Shown: piece after piece, positions 1-10,700 of the stretch
Numbering within the stretch: position 1 is the stretch's first letter
Layout: the number at the start of each line of letters is the position of its first letter
Source: Allolobophora icterica
Lineage: Eukaryota; Annelida; Clitellata; Crassiclitellata; Lumbricidae
Length of the DNA stretch: 64,000 bases
NCBI GenBank assembly: GCA_963556255.1
Contig: OY744609.1
Coordinates: 15,391,244 to 15,455,243, forward strand
Direction of reading: 5' to 3'
Notes under the pieces: generated by a model
The model's database searches: none
Told to the model about the DNA's origin: nothing
The model's input: the letters and a program-made list of their open reading frames with translations, nothing else
Position numbers and translations under genes: made by a program

Positions 1-59
1 CATGCCGTACCTTAGCCTCGTTCTCAACATCTGTCTGTGTGTCTGTGTGTCTGTGTGTC

Positions 60-124
<65 letters not shown>

Positions 125-190
125 GTCTCTCTCTCTCTCTCTGTCTCTCTGTCTCTCTCTCTCTGTCTCTCTGTCTCTCTCTCTCTCGCT
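1..190. repeat. CTGT/CT microsatellite
   Basis: Runs of CTGT followed by CT with interspersed CTGT units. Open frames across it are only simple-repeat translations and I do not consider them coding. Confidence 0.95.
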
Positions 191-1020
191 CCTCGCCACG
201 AGAATTATACGTACCACTTTCCAACAAAACAATATGCTGTTGATTTATATGTATATAAATACATAAACAAAAGTGTGTAATAACGCGGAAATAAATGCCC
301 CTATAGAAGCGGACGTCTATATATTATCTAACGGCAACACATAACACACAATTGAACAATAGTGTATTGTAAATGTAACGTATCCGTTTTCCTATAGCTA
401 CCGTATGGCCTTCGACCATTTTCATTTTCAATTAATTGCTCCGGTGAGATCCATTACATTTGAATGTTTACCCGTGCACGAATATTGTGATCCCGAGAGA
501 GGAAGGGACAGTCATATATGTATATATATATATGATATATATATATATATAATTATATATACATACACACATACATACGTACATACATACATGCATCAGA
601 TCTGTCCTGCTTCTTATGTTTCATAATGTGCAGTGGTTTAAACTGATGCTTTTTCCTGCGCTTTATATAGCCTATAGGCCTAATGTGTCGACTGTATACC
701 AGAACTGTGTCGGTTCGTAAATGTCACTCTGGTCTAAACCTGAGACTGAACTTGCTTTATTATAGCCAACGTAACTTACTCTTCTCGTTTCGCCATCTAT
801 CAGATTTCGATCGATACAGAAAACGATTTTCACTTTGGTTTCCATTGAAGGCGATCATATGTCTTAAAGATTATGAGGGAAGTTGCTGTAGTAATCATTA
901 AATAAGATTAGATCGACTAGATTAAATTAGATTATAACATTGTTCATGCTTTAAAAAGTCTTCAATCTCTTCATAGTTTTAGTTACTTAACAAAGGAGTT
1001 TCCTGGCCTTTTTTCTGCAA
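191..1020. other. No gene seen; short TA tract
   Basis: AT-rich sequence without a recognisable exon. A TA repeat (about 518-556) runs into ACAT units near 560-592. Short open frames here have no domain-like features. Confidence 0.6.
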
Positions 1021-1095
1021 CATTTCTAATGACAGAATTAATTATCCTGGCCGGTGTTCGACTCAATACTCAGCCTGGCCAAGTCAACAAGACGT
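1021..1095 (+). pseudogene. LINE ORF2 leader fragment (possible)
   Basis: One frame reads TELIILAGVRLNTQPGQVN. This resembles the 'LLLAGDxxxNPGPVN' stretch that precedes the endonuclease domain in many Jockey/CR1-type non-LTR retrotransposons. Only this short stretch is recognisable, so it would be a relic. The assignment is by motif recall. Confidence 0.35.
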
Positions 1096-1869
1096 TCTTG
1101 AGACGTTGTAGACCTTAAACAAAGGCACTGCTTCCATCATCGCAATAAAAACACTTGAAAGCCATGACGCATCTACAATTCTCTTCAGTTGATCACCCGC
1201 GCAACCATCATGTCTAGAACAGCGTCAGTTTCTCCTGCCTGGTGGGATTAGCTGACGAAAGGGACAAATCCTGACTTGAACGCCTGATGAACAGACTTAA
1301 ACGCTCCGGTTACATACACGCTAATTCTCCCTCTACAGTAGTGCTTGCAAATGAGACTGACACTTCATTAGCCTATCTAAAGCTGTCGTGTGTAACAAGA
1401 ACCATTCACTTAGATGTCTCTTCCCTAACCAACATTCTACTCCCTATTTATACTTAAGGACAGACCTCATAACTTTAACCTCCCAGAGAAGGACTCACGA
1501 AACTTTATATCTCGTATGTTATCCAACTGTCAGAGGCGTAACTTTGTATGTATATATGTATGTATATGTGTACAACAGTATCTGTTTCGTGTGTTGTTCT
1601 TCTGGGATTAGCGTTGTCTGTTGTCTGTGTTGTCGATTGCAGCAGAACCAGCGACGACGTTTTATGTTGCAGCTAACAACTATTATAGACAACGACGGCC
1701 GACCAAATTGAAAACCGGTCTTTTAGCACTTAGACGGGCTCTATATAAATGGCATGGCTGACGGTTATGGGGCGCCGAGTCGATAAATCGCCTCCGCGAA
1801 AAAACATAATCCCGTTCGAGGGCTGTGGTCTTGTCGGTCGATTAAAAGAAGGAAGATATACATACAGAA
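1096..1869. other. No gene seen
   Basis: Unique-looking sequence. The longest frame (1388-1711) lacks any recognisable domain and has no supporting splice signals. Confidence 0.5.
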
Positions 1870-2460
1870 ACAGCGAGGGGCACTGGGGGAGGGAGGAAAG
1901 GAGAGGGAGGGATACAGAGGGACGGACGGAAGAACTGAGGCAGGCAGATATGCAGGCAGATAAGGGGTTGAGGAGATTGGGAGAAAGGGAGACAGAAGTT
2001 GGGGTTCTTACCTCTCTTATGGCAATTTAGTCTGGGCAGCAAACTACAAGTCAAGTTGGGGTTCTGGTATGCAGAGGATGCATGGAGAAAGAGAGAGAGG
2101 GAGGGAGAGAGAGAGAGAAAGAGAGAGTAAGAGAGAGAGGTAGAGCGAGAAAGAGAGAGAGAGAGGGAGGGAGAGGGAGAGGGAGGGAGACAGAGAGAGA
2201 GAAAGAGACAGAGAAAGAGACAGAGAGACAGAGAGACAGAGACAGAGAGAGAAAGAGAGAAAGAGAGAGCGAGAAAGAGAGAGGGGGAGAGGGAGAGGGA
2301 GAGGGAGAGACAGACAGACAGACAGAGACAGAGAGAGAGATAGAGAGAGGGAAAGACGAGACAGACACAAACACAGAGAGACAGACACAGATGACAGAGA
2401 GAGATAATCAGTTGCGTAGAGACAGACAGTGAGGCAGGAAGAGGCACAGAGGCAGCATGC
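1870..2460. repeat. Purine-rich (GA)n tract with embedded LINE snippet
   Basis: A long polypurine tract of GAGA, GAGG and GACA units. It is interrupted at 2007-2054 by a 48-bp segment identical to the LINE at 5067-5114. That segment is flanked by a 13-bp direct repeat, AAGTTGGGGTTCT, at 1996-2008 and 2053-2065. The open frames on either strand are repeat artefacts. Confidence 0.9.
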
Positions 2461-2872
2461 CATGGAGTGAGGGCAGCGGAGAGGGTAGAAGGAGATGCGA
2501 AACTGTGTCAGAGACGGATGAAGAGGAGAAGGCGGGGAGGAGGGAGGACGAGGATATGGTGATTGCATTGAACGAAGGGAAGAGATGGAAATGAAGGACG
2601 GAGGAGACTGAGAGGATAAGGGAACCAGACAGAAGATGACACGAACAGAAGGACTTTGTAAATGGATGAATGGGATGACTAAGGGATGAGCAGATAAATG
2701 ACTGGACAGACGGAGAGGTGGAAGAAGGATCGATAGATGAATAATCGAATATGTGAACGGCATAATAGAGAAGTCATATGAACGATGTATATGGTAGACC
2801 TGTATGCAATAAGAAACGAGAAGGTCTAATTGTTCGGTTAGCAGTTGAGTCGTCGATCGTACAATATAATCA
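2461..2872. other. No gene seen
   Basis: Purine-biased sequence grading out of the GA tract, then unique sequence. Nothing recognisable. Confidence 0.5.
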
Positions 2873-3596
2873 ATCTTATACATAGGCGTAGACTCTGGGG
2901 GGCAGCCAGGGCACGTGCCCCCAATAATTGAGCAGGGGCAATGCCCCCCCCAATAATCGAGGAGAATTTCTTCAAATATTAAAACTTTATGGTTCAATAC
3001 ACAAATTTCTTCAGAAACAGAAAAACAGAGACACAGAATTGAAATACTTTCAGAAATTCGTAATGAAAACAAAGATTTATTTTTATCTTCGATATCTTCA
3101 ATATGAAACAAATTTACATGTAAACAAAACGCACCCATTTCATACGCATTACGTAACACTGAAAGTCTCTGAGACTCGCTGATTGTCCAGACCAGAGGTG
3201 AAAGAGTTTTTTTCGGTTTTTGGTTTAAAAACACAAGAAAAAGAAAGTACAAAATTTGTTTTTGGGGGGTTTAAAAAAATTAAATTTCATATTCTTGTAG
3301 AAGTTATTTTAATAACATTGATTTAATGATTTTTAATTTTTGGAAATCACAACTGAATTAAACTGAGTTGGAGCTCTTGTTCATGCCATTTTTCTTGATT
3401 TTTATAGTCGGAAATCCGAAAATCTTAAAAACAAATAACCAAAATAAAAAACCATAAAAACAAAAACAAAACAAAACAAAAAACAAAAAAAAATTAGTTT
3501 TCATTTTGAAAAACTTTTTCTTTTTGCACCTCTGGTCCAAACCCCATGCCCCCCTCCCCCCAATATTTTGGACAAGTTTACGCCAGTGATCTTATA
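2873..3596. mobile_element. hAT-type non-autonomous element with 8-bp TSD
   Basis: The element occupies 2881-3588. Its ends are CATAGGCGTA and, on the opposite strand, CACTGGCGTAAAC, an imperfect inverted pair. It is bounded by an exact 8-bp duplication ATCTTATA at 2873-2880 and 3589-3596. G/C runs (GGGGGGCAGCC, GCCCCCC) lie just inside both ends. Eight-base duplications with CA...TG ends are characteristic of hAT transposons. No transposase is visible, so it would be mobilised in trans. The same end motif recurs at 27289 and 32419. Confidence 0.8.
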
Positions 3597-4279
3597 CATT
3601 TTAATTTAAATCATTGCTGAATTAATATAATTAATTCAATTGCTAAAAATATTGCAAATGAATTAATATAAATAGTAAATAATAACTCTTGCCACACCGA
3701 CCAAAGTTGACCCGCGGTTCGATTTTTTTACCCACGACGCTCTGTTAATCATTCTAATCTTTCATAACTGTAGTTAAAGTGACGAATATTTCAATTTTAT
3801 AATATTTTTGCTAAGCGTTTAAAAAGAAACCATAGTTTCACCGTGTTGTGTTCTAAATAACTTTAAAATAAAATTTGCGCTATATAGGCTAAGTTCGATC
3901 CAGGCCTAATCGCGATATTGAAAAAGCATAACAAGGAAGAAATAGGCCTAAAAGCGTTTGCGTCAAGACAATCAACAGTGAAGAGACTGAGGTCTTCCTG
4001 AAATTAAAAGACTCATATTCTGAAGTGTCCTGTCCTGTATTTATTAGTAGGCATATATGATCGTGCCTTCAGATGGATATAAACATCCTTAACTTTGTAA
4101 AATTGGATTCTTACTGTTCTTACACAAATGTAGGATCAAATTCAAACTTTTACTGCTGAGCTGAGCTTATGAGAAAGGGCAAATAAGTTCTAGAAACTTG
4201 TTTTATTTTGAATATCTTACATTCATTTAGAAAGTAGAACTTTCATCTCAGAAGGAATATACCAGATTTTGTCAGCTTC
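3597..4279. other. AT-rich sequence, no gene seen
   Basis: Low-GC sequence between the hAT element and the LINE. No exon or repeat boundary could be defined, and the LINE 5' boundary is uncertain. Confidence 0.5.
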
Positions 4280-5937
4280 ATAAATAGGATTTCAGGGCAC
4301 TTTCAGTTCAGTTCCATTTCAGACAGAAGTGGTCATTCTACTATTATGTCTCTTATTGATATACATAACCAAATTACAAAAGCCATTGATACTAACAAAA
4401 TTTCCATTGGAGTATTTCTCGATCTAAGTAAAGCTTTCGATACAGTAGACCATGAAATCTTACTTAAAAAATTAGAGAACTTTGGAATCCGGGGAACACC
4501 TCTCTCCTGGTTCAGAAGCTATTTGTCCTCCCGACATCAACAAGTTAAATGTAATCAAGAGATATCCAGCACTAAACCTATATCCTATGGCGTCCCCCAG
4601 GGGTCCATCCTAGGTCCTCTTCTGTTCCTTATATACATTAATGACCTTTCTAAAGCCTCATCGCTCCTCCACGTCGTACTGTTTGCTGACGATACAAATG
4701 TATTCCTCTCTGGGTCCTCTCCCCGTCAAATTGCAACGACCATCAACATTGAATTAAACCTTATTTCTGAATGGTTTAAAGCTAATAAATTATCCCTTAA
4801 CATAAATAAGTCCAACTATATACTATTCTCTTCAAGCCATAAACTAATTCCCCAGCTCAGTGAACCAATTTTAATTGACAACTTACCAATACCCCAAGTT
4901 TCCTCTGTTAAATTTCTGGGTATTCACATTGACCAACACATCAACTGGTCTGTCCATATTGCTCAAATTGCAAATAAAATTTCTAAATCCGTTGGGATTA
5001 TCACACGCATTTCCTCACTCATTCCCTCAAAAATTCTGTTAAATCTTTACTATTCACTTGTATACCCTTACCTCTCTTATGGCAATTTAGTCTGGGCAGC
5101 AAACTACAAGTCAAACTTACAACGTCTTGTAGTCCTCCAAAAGCGCATTATTCGAGTCATTACTAGATCCCCAAGGAATTCCCATACCTTCCAATTATTC
5201 CAGTCCATGGGCTTATTGACCATTGCCAGTATAACATCTTATCAAATCTGCGATTTCATGCACCGCTATACCTTCAATTCACTACCCAATGCATTTTTAA
5301 ACTTTTTCACAAGTACTTCGGATATTCATCCCTACCCTACTAGGAATAAATCCAACACTTACCAGATTGAATTTGCACGTACTAACATACGGAAATTCTC
5401 AATAACCTATCTAGGACCAAAACTATGGAATAGTCTCCCCTCTGATTTACGACACATTCCAAGTTACTATGTTTTTAAAAAAAGCCTTCGTTCACACCTA
5501 CTTATTAGACAGATTGCCCAGTGACAGCCTGCTGCGACCCCCTCCCATCTGATTTATTTTACTTTGTTGTTTTTTTTGTTGTTGTTTTTTTGTTGTTTTT
5601 CCTTTTTCCTTTTTTTTGCCACTAAGTCTTACTATTCTGTTAACTAGTTGCCCACCTTTTGCAAATTCGTTGTCTCTAAATAGGTCTCAAAGGCTCATGT
5701 GTACATGGCCGTTGTCGAGTTTTGTTAAGTAAATGGGGGGCCCTTACTAGCGGGACCCTGGTCCTTTTAGGGCTTCCTATTGACCACTCACAGCATGATA
5801 TAGCCTTCTAAACCCATGAATATCTTAATGTTCTAAACCTTTTCAGCATCATAGTGGCTATTTAAATTATATTTTCTTGTATATTGTCACGTTTGCTTTG
5901 TGGATCAATAAACTGATTGATTGATTGATTGATTTGT
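4280..5937 (+). mobile_element. 5'-truncated non-LTR retrotransposon (LINE)
   Basis: The copy starts within the reverse transcriptase; upstream codons 4325-4345 read RSGHSTI in frame with the long frame. The coding part ends at 5524. A 3' UTR follows with T-rich runs, then AATAAACTGATTGATTGATTGATTTG-like sequence at about 5909-5937. A short tandem-repeat tail of this kind, instead of poly(A), is typical of Jockey/CR1/L2-like clades. No endonuclease domain is present, fitting 5' truncation during reverse transcription. No TSD was identified. Confidence 0.85.
4346..5524 (+). CDS. LINE reverse transcriptase (5'-truncated, uninterrupted)
   Basis: A 392-residue open frame covering most of a non-LTR reverse transcriptase. 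Visible motifs in order: FLDLSKAFDTVDHEILLKKL (RT motif A, catalytic Asp), YGVPQGSILGPLLFLIYIND (motif B), VLFADDTNVF (motif C, the catalytic FADD box), then VKFLGIHID and the C-terminal thumb/connection ending with LGPKLWNSLPSDLR, typical of Jockey/CR1-like ORF2 C-termini. It would copy its RNA at a nicked target, but the endonuclease half is missing so this copy cannot act alone. The lack of stops or frameshifts suggests recent insertion. The first ATG is just the first in-frame Met; the true ORF began further 5'. Confidence 0.93.
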   Translation: MSLIDIHNQITKAIDTNKISIGVFLDLSKAFDTVDHEILLKKLENFGIRGTPLSWFRSYLSSRHQQVKCNQEISSTKPISYGVPQGSILGPLLFLIYINDLSKASSLLHVVLFADDTNVFLSGSSPRQIATTINIELNLISEWFKANKLSLNINKSNYILFSSSHKLIPQLSEPILIDNLPIPQVSSVKFLGIHIDQHINWSVHIAQIANKISKSVGIITRISSLIPSKILLNLYYSLVYPYLSYGNLVWAANYKSNLQRLVVLQKRIIRVITRSPRNSHTFQLFQSMGLLTIASITSYQICDFMHRYTFNSLPNAFLNFFTSTSDIHPYPTRNKSNTYQIEFARTNIRKFSITYLGPKLWNSLPSDLRHIPSYYVFKKSLRSHLLIRQIAQ

Positions 5938-6234
5938 TTATACACCATTTGCTGTTTAAATAGAAACAACTTCCGGTTACATTCAACTGGAGTTGGCTGG
6001 CCTTCAGTGTGACAGCATTTCAAAACTGAAGTATACACTGAGATTGGAATTCCTGTATATTTTTAACGACACCTTAGTATAGAGACCATATCTGCCAAAT
6101 TTATTTGTGGAACCCTCGAAAGGTCAATTTAGTGTATGGCATAGATTAGGTACGCCATTAATAGTTTCGAACAGAAAGCTCGTTTATTAATTACTCTACG
6201 TCTACGGTAATAAATAATTCATGATATTCGAGGT
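5938..6234. other. No gene seen
   Basis: Short unique segment between the LINE tail and the purine tract. No exon recognised. Confidence 0.5.
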
Positions 6235-6525
6235 CATGACATTCGAAGAAGAACAAGGAGAGCAACAAGAATGAAAAGAAGAACAACAACAAGAAGAAAA
6301 AGGAGTAGAATAGGGAGGAGAAGAACAACAGGAAGAGCAAGTGGAAAATAGACGAAGAACACGAAGGATAGGAAGAAAGAGAAGAGAGGAAGAGAAAAGG
6401 AAATGATAGAGGGAAAAGAGGAAAAATAATAATAATAGAAGTAGTAGAAGAAGAACAAGAAGAAGAACAAGGAAGAGGAACAAGAGGTAGTAGAAGAATA
6501 AGAAGAGGAGGAAGGGGAGGAGGAG

Positions 6526-6556
<31 letters not shown>

Positions 6557-6650
6557 GGAAGAAGAAGAGGAAGAGGATAGGAAGAGAAGAGGAGGAGGAG
6601 GAAGAGGAGGAGGCGGAGGAAGAAGAAGAGGCGCAGGACAACAAGAAGAA
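6235..6650. repeat. Polypurine GAA/GAG tract
   Basis: About 400 bp of almost pure purines, with GAAGAA and GAGGAGG units. Serine/leucine-rich minus-strand frames across it are artefacts. It lies about 200 bp upstream of the first visible GPCR exon. Confidence 0.93.
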
Positions 6651-6773
6651 AGCATCTGTGATATGAAGCTAACGACTAGGCTACCGATCGCGCAGGCCAG
6701 TGAAGCCATTGCACAATAACCCAACATAAAGTGTTATAGTCGCGTCTGTGACAACTGTATGATGAATAAAGGA

Positions 6774-6806
6774 AAATTGATTGATTGATTGATTTGATTG
6801 ATTGAA
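6774..6806 (+). repeat. (GATT)n tail, probable LINE 3' end
   Basis: AATAAAGGAAAATTGATTGATTGATT resembles the tail of the LINE at 5909-5937. This is probably another very short 3' LINE fragment, inserted about 50 bp upstream of the GPCR exon acceptor. Confidence 0.5.
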
Positions 6807-6851
6807 GAATTTCCTTTCACTGCGTTACATTTCGTGCATGTTACATTACAG

Positions 6852-7069
6852 GTGTGTCGGTCGGTGTGAGCGTCTTCACGCTGGTCGCCATTTCTCTGGA
6901 GCGCTATTACGCCATCTGCCGTCCGCTTAGTTCAAGACAATGGCAGACGGTCTCTCACTCATACAAGATGATCATCGTTGTCTGGACGTGTGCCATTGGC
7001 TTAATGGTTCCCGTGGCAGTCTACCAGAGAATTCTGACGCTTCCCAACGGAGCCCTCAAGTGTGTCGAG
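6852..7069 (+). CDS. CCKR: CCK-type receptor exon: TM3-TM4 and ECL2
   Basis: Acceptor TTACATTACAG precedes 6852 and donor GAG|GTATTC follows 7069. The exon enters with two bases of a split codon and ends on a codon boundary. It encodes SVGVSVFTLVAISLERYYA onward, TM4 (MIIVVWTCAIGLMVPVAVY), and the ECL2 cysteine in GALKCVE, which in this class bridges to TM3. Confidence 0.9.
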
Positions 7070-7731
7070 GTATTCAACGCTAGATGACACTAATGTAATC
7101 GGATCTAAGGACTTCTTATAGGCGTCGTTATACTAATGCGCTATATAGGTATGTATCGATGGCAATCAAAAATAGAAATAGAATCAGGTCAGTTCAAAGG
7201 GTCAATAGAATCTGGTCAGTTCAAAGGGTCAGTCATATACCAGACGGAGAGGCAGTCTACAACGAAAATAACCTTATAGTAACTAAAAACCACGTCTTGA
7301 GTCAAAAATAGAAAGGCACAAAGGATATTGTTGTATAGAGCGAAGAGATTGTGCATGGAAGAGCATACGAGAACCAGGAACAGGAGAAGCCCATCTGCTA
7401 AGTGCAAACTCAGTCTGACAAATTTGATCGACACTGACAGCCACATTAGCGACATCGTCAGTACATTGTCAGGTCGCGTTAGACAGCTTAAGAACGGAAG
7501 ACAATGGTGGAAAGAATAATGTGGGAGAAGAATGAGAAGGTAGGAAATGGGAACAGGGAGAGAAACGATAGAATGGAAAGGAAATGCCATGAAACATTGA
7601 TAAACCAAAAATGTCATATAATGTAATGTAAAGTAATTTAATGTTATTTTACGAGGAATGTGAAGAAGCAATTCTCTTTCGTCTTAGACGAAGTGATGAG
7701 AAGGTAAAGAAGCGGAAGCGAGGAAGCAGAA

Positions 7732-7773
<42 letters not shown>

Positions 7774-10700
7774 GTTGTGTGTATAATGTATACATGAGAA
7801 TATGTATATATAAATGCGTATAAATACCGTTGTGCATACACATATATACAGTTGCATATAAATATACTATTGTATATATATACATTTATATGCAACTGCA
7901 TGCAATGTATACATATATATATATATACAGTTGCATATAAATACAGTTGTGTATACATATACATATATATATGTATAGCTGCATATAAAAATGTATATAA
8001 ATTACAATTACAACGCTTCTGCGAGGAACTTAGAATGCGCTATATCAATTGTCTTTTTCATACATGCATACATAAATATAGCTGAAATATGTAGTTATTT
8101 ATATTTAAATCCATCTATAGTTAAATCTTGAATGCACTGGCGTTTGGGCGAATCTTTGAGGCAATGAGGCTAAGCCCTCTTTTAATGTTTGAGAGGCACG
8201 TCAGTTGCCTTGCTCTCTTATTCCTTCCTTGAACTGGTTGCTTATTGAACTTCGATTACTGAGAGATCGTGACATCTTCATGGAACTGAAATGACCGAAA
8301 TTATCAGCTAAAAGAAGCCATATAGAGTCCTGGGAATAAAAGTCACAGAAGACATAAAACGGTCGTTCAATTCCAGATAACTAACGCGGTTCGAATTTTA
8401 TTATTTAAAGACATTATGTGATGTTTCATTGAGACAAAAGTCTATTATCCCGGAGACAAAAGTCAATTATCCCGTTTTATCCGATGGAACTAGATAACTA
8501 ACGCGGTTCAAACTTTATTCATAAACACATTTTGTGATGTTTCATTGAGACAAAAGTCAATTATCCCGTTTTATCCGATGGAACTACATAATCTAAGAGA
8601 TTGGTGGGTGCTGGTGAATTTCAGGTCTGGAACCACAAGCTCTGGGAGAAGGTTTACACGATCTGCCTCGACGCAATCCTTCTGGCGTTTCCGATGGTTG
8701 TCATGACGACGGCCTACAGCCTCATCTCCTACACGCTCTGGCCAAAGGACGCGGGAACGACGCCACCTGGTGAAGACAAAGAACAGCCAAGGCCATCTGT
8801 CGAACGCTCCCACAACGAAAAACGTACTACTCTCTTGTAGCCTATACATAATTCGATATTAAAAAAATGAATGAATGAATAATAATACATTATATATATG
8901 ACGTGTGATGAGAAGGAACACACAAGACGTGTGTTCCATAAGATCTGGATAATTGTACTGTCATATGTTTCAATATTAGCCTACTTACTGCGGTTTGTCA
9001 GTGAGCTCGTCAATAAACAGGAATACATTATATATTTAGATATCGTGCACACATATCCCACATGTATATATCCAGGGCCGGATTAACCAGTATGCCATTT
9101 ATGCCATGGCGGCAGAGGCGCGTTTACCTGTAGGCGCACTAGGCGCGCGCCTAGGGCCCCCAAATTTAGGGGCCCCCAAAAGAAGGAAAATATTTTTTCA
9201 ATTATGAAAATAACATGTGACTTTTGACTTTCTTACAAAATATAACCTATTTTCTATTTTTTTACAGTTTAGCATTCATATTAAAATATATTATTGTAAT
9301 TTATAATTGTTTTGTTCATTTGGGCTAATAATTCATCTTGACTTTGCGCAAAATAGGCCCAACATCAAACTTGTTAGCAACAAGCAGCAACGGCCGTCTG
9401 CAGCTGCAGTTTACGTGTTGAATGTTTAAGTCTGATTATTCCGTAATTTTTAGTTCTTAAAAGTAATTGAAACTTTCATTAATATTGTTAAACTGAAAAC
9501 ATCACAAATCCCATCGATATGTATCAGCTTGTGTTACGTGGTCTACAATACACATTTCCAAAGGTGGAAAATTTTTTGCGTATTTACCTTACGATAGGCC
9601 TACCAATAAGTAATAGGCCTATTTCTGGAGAACGGTCGTTTTCTGTACTTAAAAGAGTGAAAAACTATATCAGAAGTTCCACTGATCAAGATCGGCTAGG
9701 TAATTTAGCTTTGCTCTGCATCGAATCTGCTGAAACAAAGAAGGCAAACTTTAGCCAACAAATTGATAATTTTGCTAGGCTCAAATGCAGAAAGAAAGCC
9801 CCGCCCCCAGAAAGCGGTGAAAAGAATTTTTTGAATTCTGCATTCGCATGTTTTGCAATTTAAGCTTTCTCTTCTATTTCTGTTACTTTGTTTATGACTA
9901 AACAGACTAGGCCTAGTTGTTAAAAAACACCAATTCTTCGATTAAATTTCAAAGATTTTTCAAGCATTTTTTACATTATATAGGCCTAATATAGCATTGA
10001 CGCATTGTGTTGGACACAAACGAGTACTGTACACTGTACAATTATAAATATAATTGCGTTGTTTATTAAAATCATTAAATCAAATAACTTCACATTCCTT
10101 GAAAATAGTTTCTATAACTAATTGTAATTACAAGTCAATAACATTCGCAAAAACGGCTTCAAGTTTTTTGCACATGTAGGTTTAACACCACCAGAGTCTC
10201 AGACTTTCAGTCTCCAAGTTCAGAAGGGCCCCAAAAAATGTTTGCGCCTAGGGCCCCGTTTTCTGTAAACGCGCCTCTGCATGGCGGGGGGCCCCCCGTC
10301 GTCAGGGGCCCCCCGCGTGAACAAGAAGAATATTTTACTGTGCATTTTCACATTTATTCAGAGTTTCTCTTCAAGGGCAGTGTAAATTTACGTTAGGAGT
10401 CAGTTGTGAATTGGTGGTTGATTCTTATTATGGCGATCAATGGTCTGCTATATATCTGTACCAGTTGTAATTATGATTTCATCTTCGTCTCAAAAAAAAT
10501 AACAACCGTGCTGGATATTATATAATTATATTCATGAAAACTGAACAATGCCAAAGAATAAAAGAGTTCAACTTTCCGGTGCTCAAAAAAGGTGAGTAGC
10601 TAAAGAACGTACTGACAGGGAAAGAAATAGCGTTGCCTCTGTTCCGAAATTGGAGAGATTTTTCGTAGGCTGCACTCCAAACAGACAGTCACATCAAATG

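Noticed and set aside
1842..3252. 200-400-residue Ser/Leu-rich minus-strand frames
   Set aside because: Simple-sequence translations of the GA tract, extended by chance into the hAT element.
6191..6727. Ser/Leu/Phe-rich minus-strand protein resembling a membrane protein
   Set aside because: Antisense reading of a polypurine tract; three frames all stay open, which is typical of low complexity.
1..6851. TM1-TM2 exons of the CCK-type receptor
   Set aside because: Searched by eye for TM1/TM2 motifs (GNxxV, LAxxDL) with flanking splice sites; none found, so they probably lie upstream of the window.
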